Shown here one piece after another: positions 8,949-15,798 of a stretch of DNA of 47,203 bases; the stretch's first letter is position 1; each line of letters opens with the position of its first letter. The translations under genes and the position numbers were made by a program. The notes beneath the pieces were generated by a model. It made no database searches, was not told the DNA's origin, and saw only the letters and a program-made list of their open reading frames with translations. This stretch comes from an uncultured Bacteroidota bacterium. Lineage in GTDB: Bacteria > Bacteroidota > Bacteroidia > Flavobacteriales > Flavobacteriaceae. The stretch spans positions 1-47,203 of the forward strand of contig CACONV010000005.1 of NCBI GenBank assembly GCA_902628605.1. Direction: 5' to 3'.

Positions 8949-9653
8949 ATGAGTAATAACAAGAAAAAAATTTTACTAGTTGAAGACGATCCTAATTTTG
9001 GTAGTATATTAAGAGAATATTTAAAAATTAATGGCTATCAAGTTACTCTGGCTAAAAACGGTATTGAGGGTTTTGAAAAATTTAAAAAAGAAAAATTCTC
9101 ATTATGTCTGCTTGATGTCATGATGCCTTACAAAGACGGATTCACTCTTGCTAAAGAGATTAGAGAAATTGATGATTTGGTACCACTAATTTTTTTAACT
9201 GCAAAAACTCTGAAGGAAGATGTATTGAAGGGATTCAAATTGGGAGCAGATGACTATTTGACAAAACCATTTGATTCTGAGGTTTTACTGGCTAAAATTA
9301 AGTCTATTCTTGGCAGGAGAATGATAAATGAAGTCGCTGACACAGTTGAAACACAGTTTAAAATTGGTAATTTCAGCCTTAATACAAAACTTAGATTATT
9401 AATTTACTTAGATCAAAAACCGATTAAATTATCACCAAAGGAAAATCAACTTCTCAGACTTTTAGCTATTCACATAAACGATCTCCTTCCCAGAGATCAA
9501 GCTTTAAGTAAAATATGGAGAGATGATAATTATTTTACTTCAAGATCAATGGATGTTTACATAGCAAAACTTAGAAAATATTTAAAGAAAGATAGTAGGG
9601 TTGAAATTCTTAATGTCCATGGGAAAGGATTTCGCATGGTTGTAAATCTATAG
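8949..9653 (+). CDS. OmpR-family response regulator (RprY-like)
   Basis: A 234-residue DNA-binding response regulator. The receiver domain (about 8-120) shows the acidic pair in VEDD, phospho-acceptor Asp56 (LLDVMMP), Thr84 (FLTAK) and Lys106 (LTKPF). The C-terminal winged helix (about 135-232) has the OmpR-type ending RSMDVYIAKLRKYL with VHGKGFRM. It is encoded 9 bp after the kinase and is almost certainly its partner. Its stop at 9651-9653 is 1 bp from the stop of xerD on the other strand. Confidence 0.93.
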   Translation: MSNNKKKILLVEDDPNFGSILREYLKINGYQVTLAKNGIEGFEKFKKEKFSLCLLDVMMPYKDGFTLAKEIREIDDLVPLIFLTAKTLKEDVLKGFKLGADDYLTKPFDSEVLLAKIKSILGRRMINEVADTVETQFKIGNFSLNTKLRLLIYLDQKPIKLSPKENQLLRLLAIHINDLLPRDQALSKIWRDDNYFTSRSMDVYIAKLRKYLKKDSRVEILNVHGKGFRMVVNL

Positions 9654-9654
9654 T

Positions 9655-10554
9655 TTATTTTCTTGGATGATATTTATTTAATGTTTTAGACAAATGTTTA
9701 GTGTCCAGGTGTGTATAAACTTCTGTTGTGATTATATTTTCGTGCCCCATCATAATTTGGATCGATCTCAAATCGGCACCATTTTCTAGCAAATGAGTGG
9801 CAAATGAATGTCTAAAAGTGTGTGGGCTAACTGTTTTTCTTATGTTTGTTTTCCGGTGGGCTTCTTTAACTATTGTAAAAATCATTGCTCTAGTAAGTTT
9901 CTTTCCGTTTCTATTCAGAAAAACTATGTCATTTGAGTTTTTTTTAATTTTTTTTAAAATTCTAAAATTATCAACATAGTTGCTAATTTTTGATTCGCAC
10001 ATTGTACCTAAAGGGACTAGCCTTTGCTTATTGCCTTTACCTTGAATTAAAAGCAGTTTTTCATCATAATGAATATCTGAAATTTTTAAATTAATTAACT
10101 CACTTACTCTTAATCCGCTTCCATAGAGAGTTTCCAAAATAGCTGAATTTCTAATACCATGATTTTTACTTAGTTCAGAATTCTTTATCAATAGTTCAAT
10201 TTCTTCAATTGATAACACATCTGGTAGTTTATTTACAATTTTTGGTGATTCAATTAACTCCATTGGTGATGTTTTGTTATACCCCTCAAATACTAAATAA
10301 TTAAAAAAACTTTTTAGAGATGATAAAAGTCTTGCCTGTGATCTTGAATTTATATTTTTCGAAATTTTATATATAAATTCTTGCATAAATTTTTTATCAC
10401 ATTGGTTTAAGCTCAGTTTAGAGTTGTATTTTTTTATATATCTTAAAAGGTTTTGAATATCGTATGAATAACTTTTAATAGAGTTTCTAGAAAGACCTCT
10501 CTCAATTTTTAAATAAATTAGATAGTCTTTTAATAAGTTTTCCCAATTACTCAT
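9655..10554 (-). CDS. xerD: Tyrosine recombinase XerD/XerC family
   Basis: A site-specific recombinase of the type that resolves chromosome dimers at dif. The N-terminal SAM-like core-binding domain (about 5-90) is followed by the catalytic domain with all six conserved residues: Arg149 (GSGLRVSEL), Lys173 (GKGNKQR), His245 and Arg248 (HTFRHSFATH), His271 (GHENI) and Tyr280 (YTHLD). Length 299 aa is typical for XerC/D rather than for a phage integrase. The gene overlaps the upstream metallo-hydrolase gene by 4 nt (ATGA). I favour XerD because flavobacteria usually carry it next to aroQ, here two genes away; no dif or att site was seen. Confidence 0.88.
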   Translation of the reverse strand: MSNWENLLKDYLIYLKIERGLSRNSIKSYSYDIQNLLRYIKKYNSKLSLNQCDKKFMQEFIYKISKNINSRSQARLLSSLKSFFNYLVFEGYNKTSPMELIESPKIVNKLPDVLSIEEIELLIKNSELSKNHGIRNSAILETLYGSGLRVSELINLKISDIHYDEKLLLIQGKGNKQRLVPLGTMCESKISNYVDNFRILKKIKKNSNDIVFLNRNGKKLTRAMIFTIVKEAHRKTNIRKTVSPHTFRHSFATHLLENGADLRSIQIMMGHENIITTEVYTHLDTKHLSKTLNKYHPRK

Positions 10555-11471
10555 AAGTCAAATTTCATTCCGGTTCTTGCTATATTATATCCTCTTTTAA
10601 TTATTTCTTTAGTTATTATGTTGTTTGGTTTAAGTAAAGGATTCGTGTGGTTTAAGTGAATAAAATAAACCTTTTTTTTGTGCTTTTTCTTTAAATTTTT
10701 AAACCTTTCAAGAGTTTCAATTACAAATGGATGTGGAATTTCATTCATATTTCTGTTAGGTATTTCTTTATCATTATAAAAAGTCCCATCAACAAATGCA
10801 TAATCTACATTCCTTACTAAATCTTCTATTTTTTTATCCCATTTTTCCCATTTATCTATATCTGGAAGGAATAAAGCCGATTTGGCATCTCCTTTAATTA
10901 AATATCCCACTGTTTCAGAAAACTCGTCTCTATGTGGCACAAGTATTGGCTTTATGGAGATATATTTACTTAAAGTCTGTGTAGAGTCATTTTTCAATTC
11001 ATTTATTATAATATTTTTTTCTTGAATTAATTGCGACCAAGGTCCATTATTTTCTAAAAAAAAAGACATTTTAGGCATGGAGTAAACATTAATTTTTCGT
11101 GCTCCTAAAGATTCTTTCCCAAAAAATAAAAGGCCAGTGTAATGCCCAATATGTGCATGAGTAAGTGCAATTCCTCCTAAGCTTGCCCTTGAAGCTATAG
11201 ACTTTATCATCTGATATTGCTTGGTAATGTCTGGAGAAGCATCAATTAAAAAAAATCTATTTTCAATATTATCAATTAACCCTACCGAGGTTACATTTTC
11301 AAAGATATTTTTTTCCCACAGTGTTTTACAACATGATTTATCACATCCTATTTGTGGTGATCCTCCATCTTGAGCAATGCCTAAAATCACTAAACTTGAT
11401 AAATTATTTTGAGATTGTATTTTACAGCACGTAAACAAAAAAAATATTAATAAAGCTTTTTTAGCAAACAT
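10551..11471 (-). CDS. PqqB-like metallo-beta-lactamase-fold protein, exported
   Basis: A 306-residue protein with an N-terminal hydrophobic export signal (ALLIFFLFTCC); Cys15 or Cys16 could be lipidated, but Thr at -1 of Cys15 is a poor lipobox. The mature part begins LVILGIAQDGGSPQIGC, like PqqB and related MBL-fold proteins, with a cysteine cluster CDKSCC (43-48). The metal site reads HAHIGH (105-110) instead of the canonical HxHxDH. Downstream are VPHRDEFSETVGY, LFLPDIDKWE, DGTF and a C-terminal HLNHTNP. No other pqq gene is nearby, so a role in PQQ synthesis is unlikely; it may be a periplasmic hydrolase of unknown substrate. It is in one unit with xerD. Confidence 0.8.
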   Translation of the reverse strand: MFAKKALLIFFLFTCCKIQSQNNLSSLVILGIAQDGGSPQIGCDKSCCKTLWEKNIFENVTSVGLIDNIENRFFLIDASPDITKQYQMIKSIASRASLGGIALTHAHIGHYTGLLFFGKESLGARKINVYSMPKMSFFLENNGPWSQLIQEKNIIINELKNDSTQTLSKYISIKPILVPHRDEFSETVGYLIKGDAKSALFLPDIDKWEKWDKKIEDLVRNVDYAFVDGTFYNDKEIPNRNMNEIPHPFVIETLERFKNLKKKHKKKVYFIHLNHTNPLLKPNNIITKEIIKRGYNIARTGMKFDL

Positions 11472-11523
11472 TTCAATTAAAAGTATTTGATCAATAAAAA
11501 TATAATTTATGAATCATTTTAGG

Positions 11524-11531
11524 TAATTTTG
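11524..11531 (+). promoter_or_regulatory. -7 promoter box for aroQ (TAATTTTG)
   Basis: An exact TAnnTTTG match that ends 4 nt before the aroQ ATG, in the 64-bp divergent gap with the MBL-fold gene. No TTG at the standard -33 spacing was found. A start 5 nt after the box would fall on the A of ATG, giving a leaderless mRNA. Confidence 0.4.
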
Positions 11532-11535
11532 TTCC

Positions 11536-11955
11536 ATGAATATTAGTATAATAAATGGGCCAAATTTAAATCTCTTGGGAGTCAGGGAAACAGATATTTA
11601 TGGTTTTTCAAATTTCGAGGACTATCTGAAAACTTTAAAAGATAAATTTCCTAAAATTAATATTGACTATTTTCAATCAAATATTGAAGGTGAAATAATA
11701 GATAGGTTACATCATGTAGGTTTTCATTCAGATGGTATAATTTTAAATGCCGCAGCATACACTCACACATCTGTTGGAATAGGTGATGCTGTAAAAGCTA
11801 TAAAAACTAAAGTTATTGAAGTACATATTTCAAATACTTTCTCTAGAGAAGATTTTAGGCACAACTCCTTTATTACTCCACATGCAAAGGGTCTTATAAC
11901 TGGTTTCGGACTAGATTCTTATTATTTAGCAGTAAATAGTTTTGTTCTTGACTAA
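11536..11955 (+). CDS. aroQ: 3-dehydroquinate dehydratase, type II
   Basis: AroQ dehydrates 3-dehydroquinate to 3-dehydroshikimate in the shikimate pathway. The 139-residue protein carries the type II signature NGPNLNLLGVRE (7-18), catalytic Tyr22 in the flexible loop, Asn71 (ILNAAAYTHTS), catalytic His97 in EVHISN and Arg108 (FRHNS). Length fits this small dodecameric family. It is a single-gene unit; its stop abuts that of lpdA on the opposite strand with no gap. Confidence 0.96.
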   Translation: MNISIINGPNLNLLGVRETDIYGFSNFEDYLKTLKDKFPKINIDYFQSNIEGEIIDRLHHVGFHSDGIILNAAAYTHTSVGIGDAVKAIKTKVIEVHISNTFSREDFRHNSFITPHAKGLITGFGLDSYYLAVNSFVLD

Positions 11956-13344
11956 CTATAAATGAATTGTTTCATCATAGGCATTAGCAACAGCTTCCAT
12001 TATTGCTTCACTCATTGTTGGGTGTGGGTGAACTGATTTAAGAATTTCATGTCCTGTTGTTTCTAATTTTCTCCCTATTACAGCCTCGGCGATCATCTCT
12101 GTTACGCCACTGCCTATCATGTGGCAACCCAGCCATTCACCATATTTTGCATCGAATATTACTTTTACAAATCCATCAGAGGAACCACTGGCTTTTGCCT
12201 TACCAGAGGCAGAAAAAGGAAATTTCCCGACTTTTATATCAAAACCTTTTTCAGTTGCTTGTTTTTCTGTATACCCAACCGAAGCAACCTCAGGATGACA
12301 GTAGGTACAACCAGGAATATTATTGTAATTTATGGGTTCAACTTGAATACCCGAAATTTTTTCAATGCACAGAATTCCCTCTGCAGAGGCAACATGAGCA
12401 AGTGCTTGTCCTTTGGTAATATCTCCAATTGCATAATAACCAGGAATATTTGTTTCATAAAAGTCATTTACCAAAATTTTATCATTATCTATCGCGACTC
12501 CCACTTCTTCCAATCCTAAATTTTCAATATTACTTTTAATACCAACTGCAGATAGTACTACTTCTGAATCCAACTTGACTTCCTTTTCTCCATTTTTTAT
12601 ATTTAGTATTGGACTTTTTCCAGTATTATCTATTCCAATTACCTCTGAGTTTGCCATTATATTAATTCCCATTTTTTTGAACGATTTTTCCAGCTGAGAA
12701 GATATATCTTCATCCTCTAATGGGGCTATTCTGTCTTGAAATTCAATTAGTGTAACATCTGTTCCCATCGATTTGTAAAAGTAAGCAAATTCAATTCCAA
12801 TTGCTCCAGAACCTATAATACATAGTTTTCCGGGTTGTTTTTTTAATGTCATGGCTTCACGATACCCGATTATTTTTTTTCCATCCATAGGGATTGATTT
12901 TATTTCCCTAGATCTGGCACCGGTAGCAATTATAATATTTTTACCCTCAATTTCTTTCTCCTCGCTACTGTTGATAATTTTTACCTTCTTACTTTTTCCA
13001 ATTAATCCCTCTCCGATAAAAACATCTATTTTATTTTTTTTCATAAGAAAATCTACTCCTTTGTTCATATTTTGAGCAACGTCTCGACTTCTATTAATAA
13101 CTGCACTAAAATCTTTTTCATAGTTTTTAACACTTATTCCATAATCTTTCGCATGTTTTATGTACTCAAATACTTGAGCAGATTTCAAAAGTGCTTTCGT
13201 TGGAATACACCCCCAGTTTAAACATATTCCTCCTAAACTTTCCTTTTCAATGATTGCTGTTTTTAATCCTAGCTGTGACGCTCTAATAGCAGAAACATAA
13301 CCGCCAGGACCACTTCCAATTATAATTACATCATAGGTTTCCAT
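11956..13344 (-). CDS. lpdA: Dihydrolipoyl dehydrogenase
   Basis: LpdA is the E3 flavoprotein that reoxidises dihydrolipoyl groups of 2-oxoacid dehydrogenase complexes and the glycine cleavage system (gcvT is elsewhere in this window). The FAD motif GSGPGG (10-15) is followed by the redox disulfide Cys41/Cys46 (GGICLNWGCIPTK), the NAD-binding GSGAIGIEFAY, the FAD-binding YAIGD, and the C-terminal HPHPTMSE with the catalytic His-Glu. I start it at the ATG at 13344 (462 aa, METYDV) rather than the in-frame TTG at 13359, because that TTG is part of an exact -7 box and METYDV fits the usual family start. Confidence 0.95.
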   Translation of the reverse strand: METYDVIIIGSGPGGYVSAIRASQLGLKTAIIEKESLGGICLNWGCIPTKALLKSAQVFEYIKHAKDYGISVKNYEKDFSAVINRSRDVAQNMNKGVDFLMKKNKIDVFIGEGLIGKSKKVKIINSSEEKEIEGKNIIIATGARSREIKSIPMDGKKIIGYREAMTLKKQPGKLCIIGSGAIGIEFAYFYKSMGTDVTLIEFQDRIAPLEDEDISSQLEKSFKKMGINIMANSEVIGIDNTGKSPILNIKNGEKEVKLDSEVVLSAVGIKSNIENLGLEEVGVAIDNDKILVNDFYETNIPGYYAIGDITKGQALAHVASAEGILCIEKISGIQVEPINYNNIPGCTYCHPEVASVGYTEKQATEKGFDIKVGKFPFSASGKAKASGSSDGFVKVIFDAKYGEWLGCHMIGSGVTEMIAEAVIGRKLETTGHEILKSVHPHPTMSEAIMEAVANAYDETIHL

Positions 13345-13356
13345 TGTGTTTTTTTT

Positions 13357-13364
13357 CAAATTTA
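13357..13364 (-). promoter_or_regulatory. -7 promoter box for lpdA (TAAATTTG)
   Basis: On the minus strand this reads TAAATTTG, an exact match to the Bacteroidota -7 consensus, ending 12 nt before the lpdA ATG at 13344. The region upstream of it runs into the msrB 3' end. No well-placed TTG at -33 was found, so the call rests on the -7 box and its position. Confidence 0.42.
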
Positions 13365-13373
13365 CAAAATCGT

Positions 13374-13778
13374 TTACTTATTTTTTTTTGGAATAAAATC
13401 TATACTAGCAGAGTTTACGCAATATCTTTGGTTTGTTTTGGTTGGACCGTCATTAAATACATGTCCCTGATGTCCTCCACAGTTTGAACATAAAATTTCA
13501 ATTCTCAAAACCCCAATTTTATAATCCTTTTTATATTCTATTGAATTTTTAATACACTCATCAAATGAAGGCCACCCACATCCACTATCAAATTTAGACT
13601 TTGATTTGTATAAAGCCTTACCACACCCTTTGCAAACATAAATTCCATCTTCAAAATGATTATTATATTTTCCAGTGTAAGGTAGTTCTGTACCACCCCT
13701 TCTTAAAATATCATATTCCTTATTCGAGAGCTTTCTTTCCCAATATTCTTCGGTTTTATTTTCTTTTTTAAAATTCAA
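13374..13778 (-). CDS. msrB: Peptide-methionine (R)-S-oxide reductase MsrB, cytoplasmic
   Basis: MsrB reduces methionine-R-sulfoxide in proteins. This 134-residue copy has no signal peptide. It carries the zinc cysteines Cys49/Cys52 (CKGC) and Cys97/Cys100 (CSNC), the GCGWPSF motif with a likely resolving Cys67, GHVFNDGP, and the catalytic Cys120 in RYCVNS. The start is a TTG immediately after the stop of the upstream lipoprotein MsrB gene, so the two are co-transcribed and probably coupled. No ATG is available at a sensible position. Confidence 0.93.
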   Translation of the reverse strand: MNFKKENKTEEYWERKLSNKEYDILRRGGTELPYTGKYNNHFEDGIYVCKGCGKALYKSKSKFDSGCGWPSFDECIKNSIEYKKDYKIGVLRIEILCSNCGGHQGHVFNDGPTKTNQRYCVNSASIDFIPKKNK

Positions 13779-14243
13779 TTATTTTTCTATAAAAATTAAT
13801 GCTGCTCCGTTAATACAATGCCTTTTTCCAGTGGTTTCTTTTGGACCGTCATTAAACATGTGACCCAAGTGACCACCACAATTTGAACATCTTAACTCGG
13901 TTCTTGGATATCCAATTTTATAATCTATATCATATTCAATATTATTTTTGATTTCTCTGTCAAAAGAAGGCCATCCAGAACCAGAGTCATATTTGTTTTC
14001 TGAGCTATAAAGTGGTTTTTTACAACCTCTACAGACATAGTAACCAGATTTTTTGTTAAAGTTAAGACTGCTTGAAAAAGCTGGCTCAGTGAATGACTTT
14101 CTCAAAACATTATAGGATAGCTGAGGCAAAATATTTTTCCACTCAGAATCTGACATAGCAACATTATACTTTTTAGTTTCTTTTGCCTCCTGGCAAGACA
14201 AAAAGAAAGGAACAACGGCAATAAAAAGAAAAATGTATTTCAT
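13779..14243 (-). CDS. msrB: MsrB-family lipoprotein (periplasmic methionine-R-sulfoxide reductase)
   Basis: A second MsrB, 154 residues from the ATG at 14243, with a lipoprotein signal peptide (MKYIFLFIAVVPFFLSC; lipidated Cys17). This start is preferred over an in-frame ATG at 14309 because it places the signal peptide at the N-terminus. The zinc cysteines are Cys71/Cys74 and Cys119/Cys122, and the catalytic Cys143 is in RHCINGAAL. The position of the resolving Cys in the neighbouring copy is Ser here (GSGWPSF, Ser89), so electrons must be passed differently. It probably repairs oxidised envelope proteins. A near-consensus -7 box (TAAATTTA) lies just upstream. Confidence 0.9.
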   Translation of the reverse strand: MKYIFLFIAVVPFFLSCQEAKETKKYNVAMSDSEWKNILPQLSYNVLRKSFTEPAFSSSLNFNKKSGYYVCRGCKKPLYSSENKYDSGSGWPSFDREIKNNIEYDIDYKIGYPRTELRCSNCGGHLGHMFNDGPKETTGKRHCINGAALIFIEK

Positions 14244-14353
14244 ACCTAAATTTACATTATTGTTATCTAAAATTAATATTTTAAATATCGAAAGATATTT
14301 ACATATCATAATTTAAAGTTATCATAATAAAAAACTTCGTACTTTTAAAAAAT

Positions 14354-15700
14354 ATGCTTTTAAAAAAAAAACCGAAGAAGGGTAGTAAAAAACTTATTAA
14401 TGCTTGGGCTTTTTATGATTGGGCTAATTCAGTCTACTCACTGGTGATAACTACTGCAATTTTTCCTCTTTATTACGCAGCTTTATTTACGGAAAATAAC
14501 AAAATATTTTTAATGGGCTACCAAATTAAAAACACAGCTATGATTAGTTTTTTGACAGCATTTGCGTTTGTGATAATTTCATTTATTTCACCAATTTTAG
14601 CCGGTATTGCTGATTTTTTAGGAAATAAAAAACGCTTTATGCAATTTTTTGTTTATCTAGGTTCTTTTTCGTGTATTGGATTGTTTTGGTTTAATCTTGA
14701 TAACATTTATACTGGTCTTTTTCTTTATTTTTTAGCATTAATTGGATTTTGGGCCAGTCTAATTTTCTATAATTCTTACCTTCCAGATGTTGCTTATCCT
14801 GACCAACAAGACAAAGCTAGTGCTAGAGGTTACTCATTAGGCTATATTGGGAGTGTGATTCTGCTTTTATTCAATTTATCACTAATTATGCAACCTGATT
14901 TTTACGGTATTTCAGGAACTCCTGGAGAAGCAAGAGCTTATGCAATGAAAATATCATTTGTATGTGTTGGTATGTGGTGGTTAATATTTAGTCAAATCTC
15001 ATTTTTCTATTTACCTAAAGGAGAAAAGAAGACTATAGCGAAAAAAAATATTATTTTTCATGGATATAGGGAGCTTAAAAGTGTATACGATTTAATAAAA
15101 ATAGACTTTTCTTTAAAGCGTTTTTTGCTAGCTTTTTTTGTTTATTCACTGGCGCTTCAAACAATTATGCTTGTTGCCGCTTATTTTGGGGAGGAGGAAA
15201 TAATTTGGTCATCAGATCAAGAAAAAACTATAGGATTAATTGTTAGTATCTTACTTATTCAGATAATAGCCATTTTTGGTGCAATAATTGCAGCAAGAGC
15301 ATCCATAAAATTTGGCAATATACCTACTTTATTTGTCGCTAACATCCTTTGGGGACTTATTTGCATTTACGCATATTATATATACACACCTTTTCAGTTT
15401 TACTTGGTTGCTGGACTAGTTGGAATGGTCATGGGAGGATTGCAGTCAACTTCTAGAGCTACATATTCCAAATATTTGCCAAACACAAAAGATACTGCTT
15501 CTTACTTTAGTTTTTATGGAGTCACTGAAAAAATAGCAGTTGTTTTTGGTATGACACTTTTCGGAATTGTTGATCAAATAACGGGAAGTATGAGGTTATC
15601 AGTTATATTCTTTATGTTATTTTTTTTAGTTGGTGGTTTTTTAATCTTAAGTATAAATAGCAAAAAAGGAAAATTTAACAATAATAAACAACTGGCATAG
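14354..15700 (+). CDS. MFS transporter, UMF1/Atg22-like family
   Basis: A 448-residue polytopic membrane protein with about 12 hydrophobic segments. The start KKLINAWAFYDWANSVYSLVI is diagnostic of the UMF1 (Vacuole effluxer Atg22-like) branch of the major facilitator superfamily. GLQSTSRATYSKYLP near 360-375 matches the family's second-half motif. The substrate is not known for the bacterial members; amino acid or metabolite efflux is a guess from the yeast homologue. A run of ten A (14362-14371) lies in codons 3-6. A near-consensus -7 box TACTTTTA at 14340-14347 ends 6 nt before the ATG. Confidence 0.85.
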   Translation: MLLKKKPKKGSKKLINAWAFYDWANSVYSLVITTAIFPLYYAALFTENNKIFLMGYQIKNTAMISFLTAFAFVIISFISPILAGIADFLGNKKRFMQFFVYLGSFSCIGLFWFNLDNIYTGLFLYFLALIGFWASLIFYNSYLPDVAYPDQQDKASARGYSLGYIGSVILLLFNLSLIMQPDFYGISGTPGEARAYAMKISFVCVGMWWLIFSQISFFYLPKGEKKTIAKKNIIFHGYRELKSVYDLIKIDFSLKRFLLAFFVYSLALQTIMLVAAYFGEEEIIWSSDQEKTIGLIVSILLIQIIAIFGAIIAARASIKFGNIPTLFVANILWGLICIYAYYIYTPFQFYLVAGLVGMVMGGLQSTSRATYSKYLPNTKDTASYFSFYGVTEKIAVVFGMTLFGIVDQITGSMRLSVIFFMLFFLVGGFLILSINSKKGKFNNNKQLA

Positions 15701-15798
15701 ATATTGAACGTATATTTTTATTAAAGATAATGTACCTTAAAAATATATAACCTGTACCCTTAGTTTATCTTAAAATGACATTATGTCATGTATCTGTT

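Noticed and set aside
12057..12519. Plus-strand open frames inside lpdA
   Set aside because: They run antisense to a strongly conserved gene, have no recognisable protein features and look like shadows of its codons.
13345..13359. TTG at 13359 as the lpdA start
   Set aside because: The TTG is the last part of an exact TAAATTTG promoter box, and the ATG at 13344 gives the usual METYDV-type N-terminus.
14244..14309. ATG at 14309 as the start of the MsrB lipoprotein
   Set aside because: It would bury the lipoprotein signal peptide 22 residues inside the protein; the ATG at 14243 puts it at the N-terminus.
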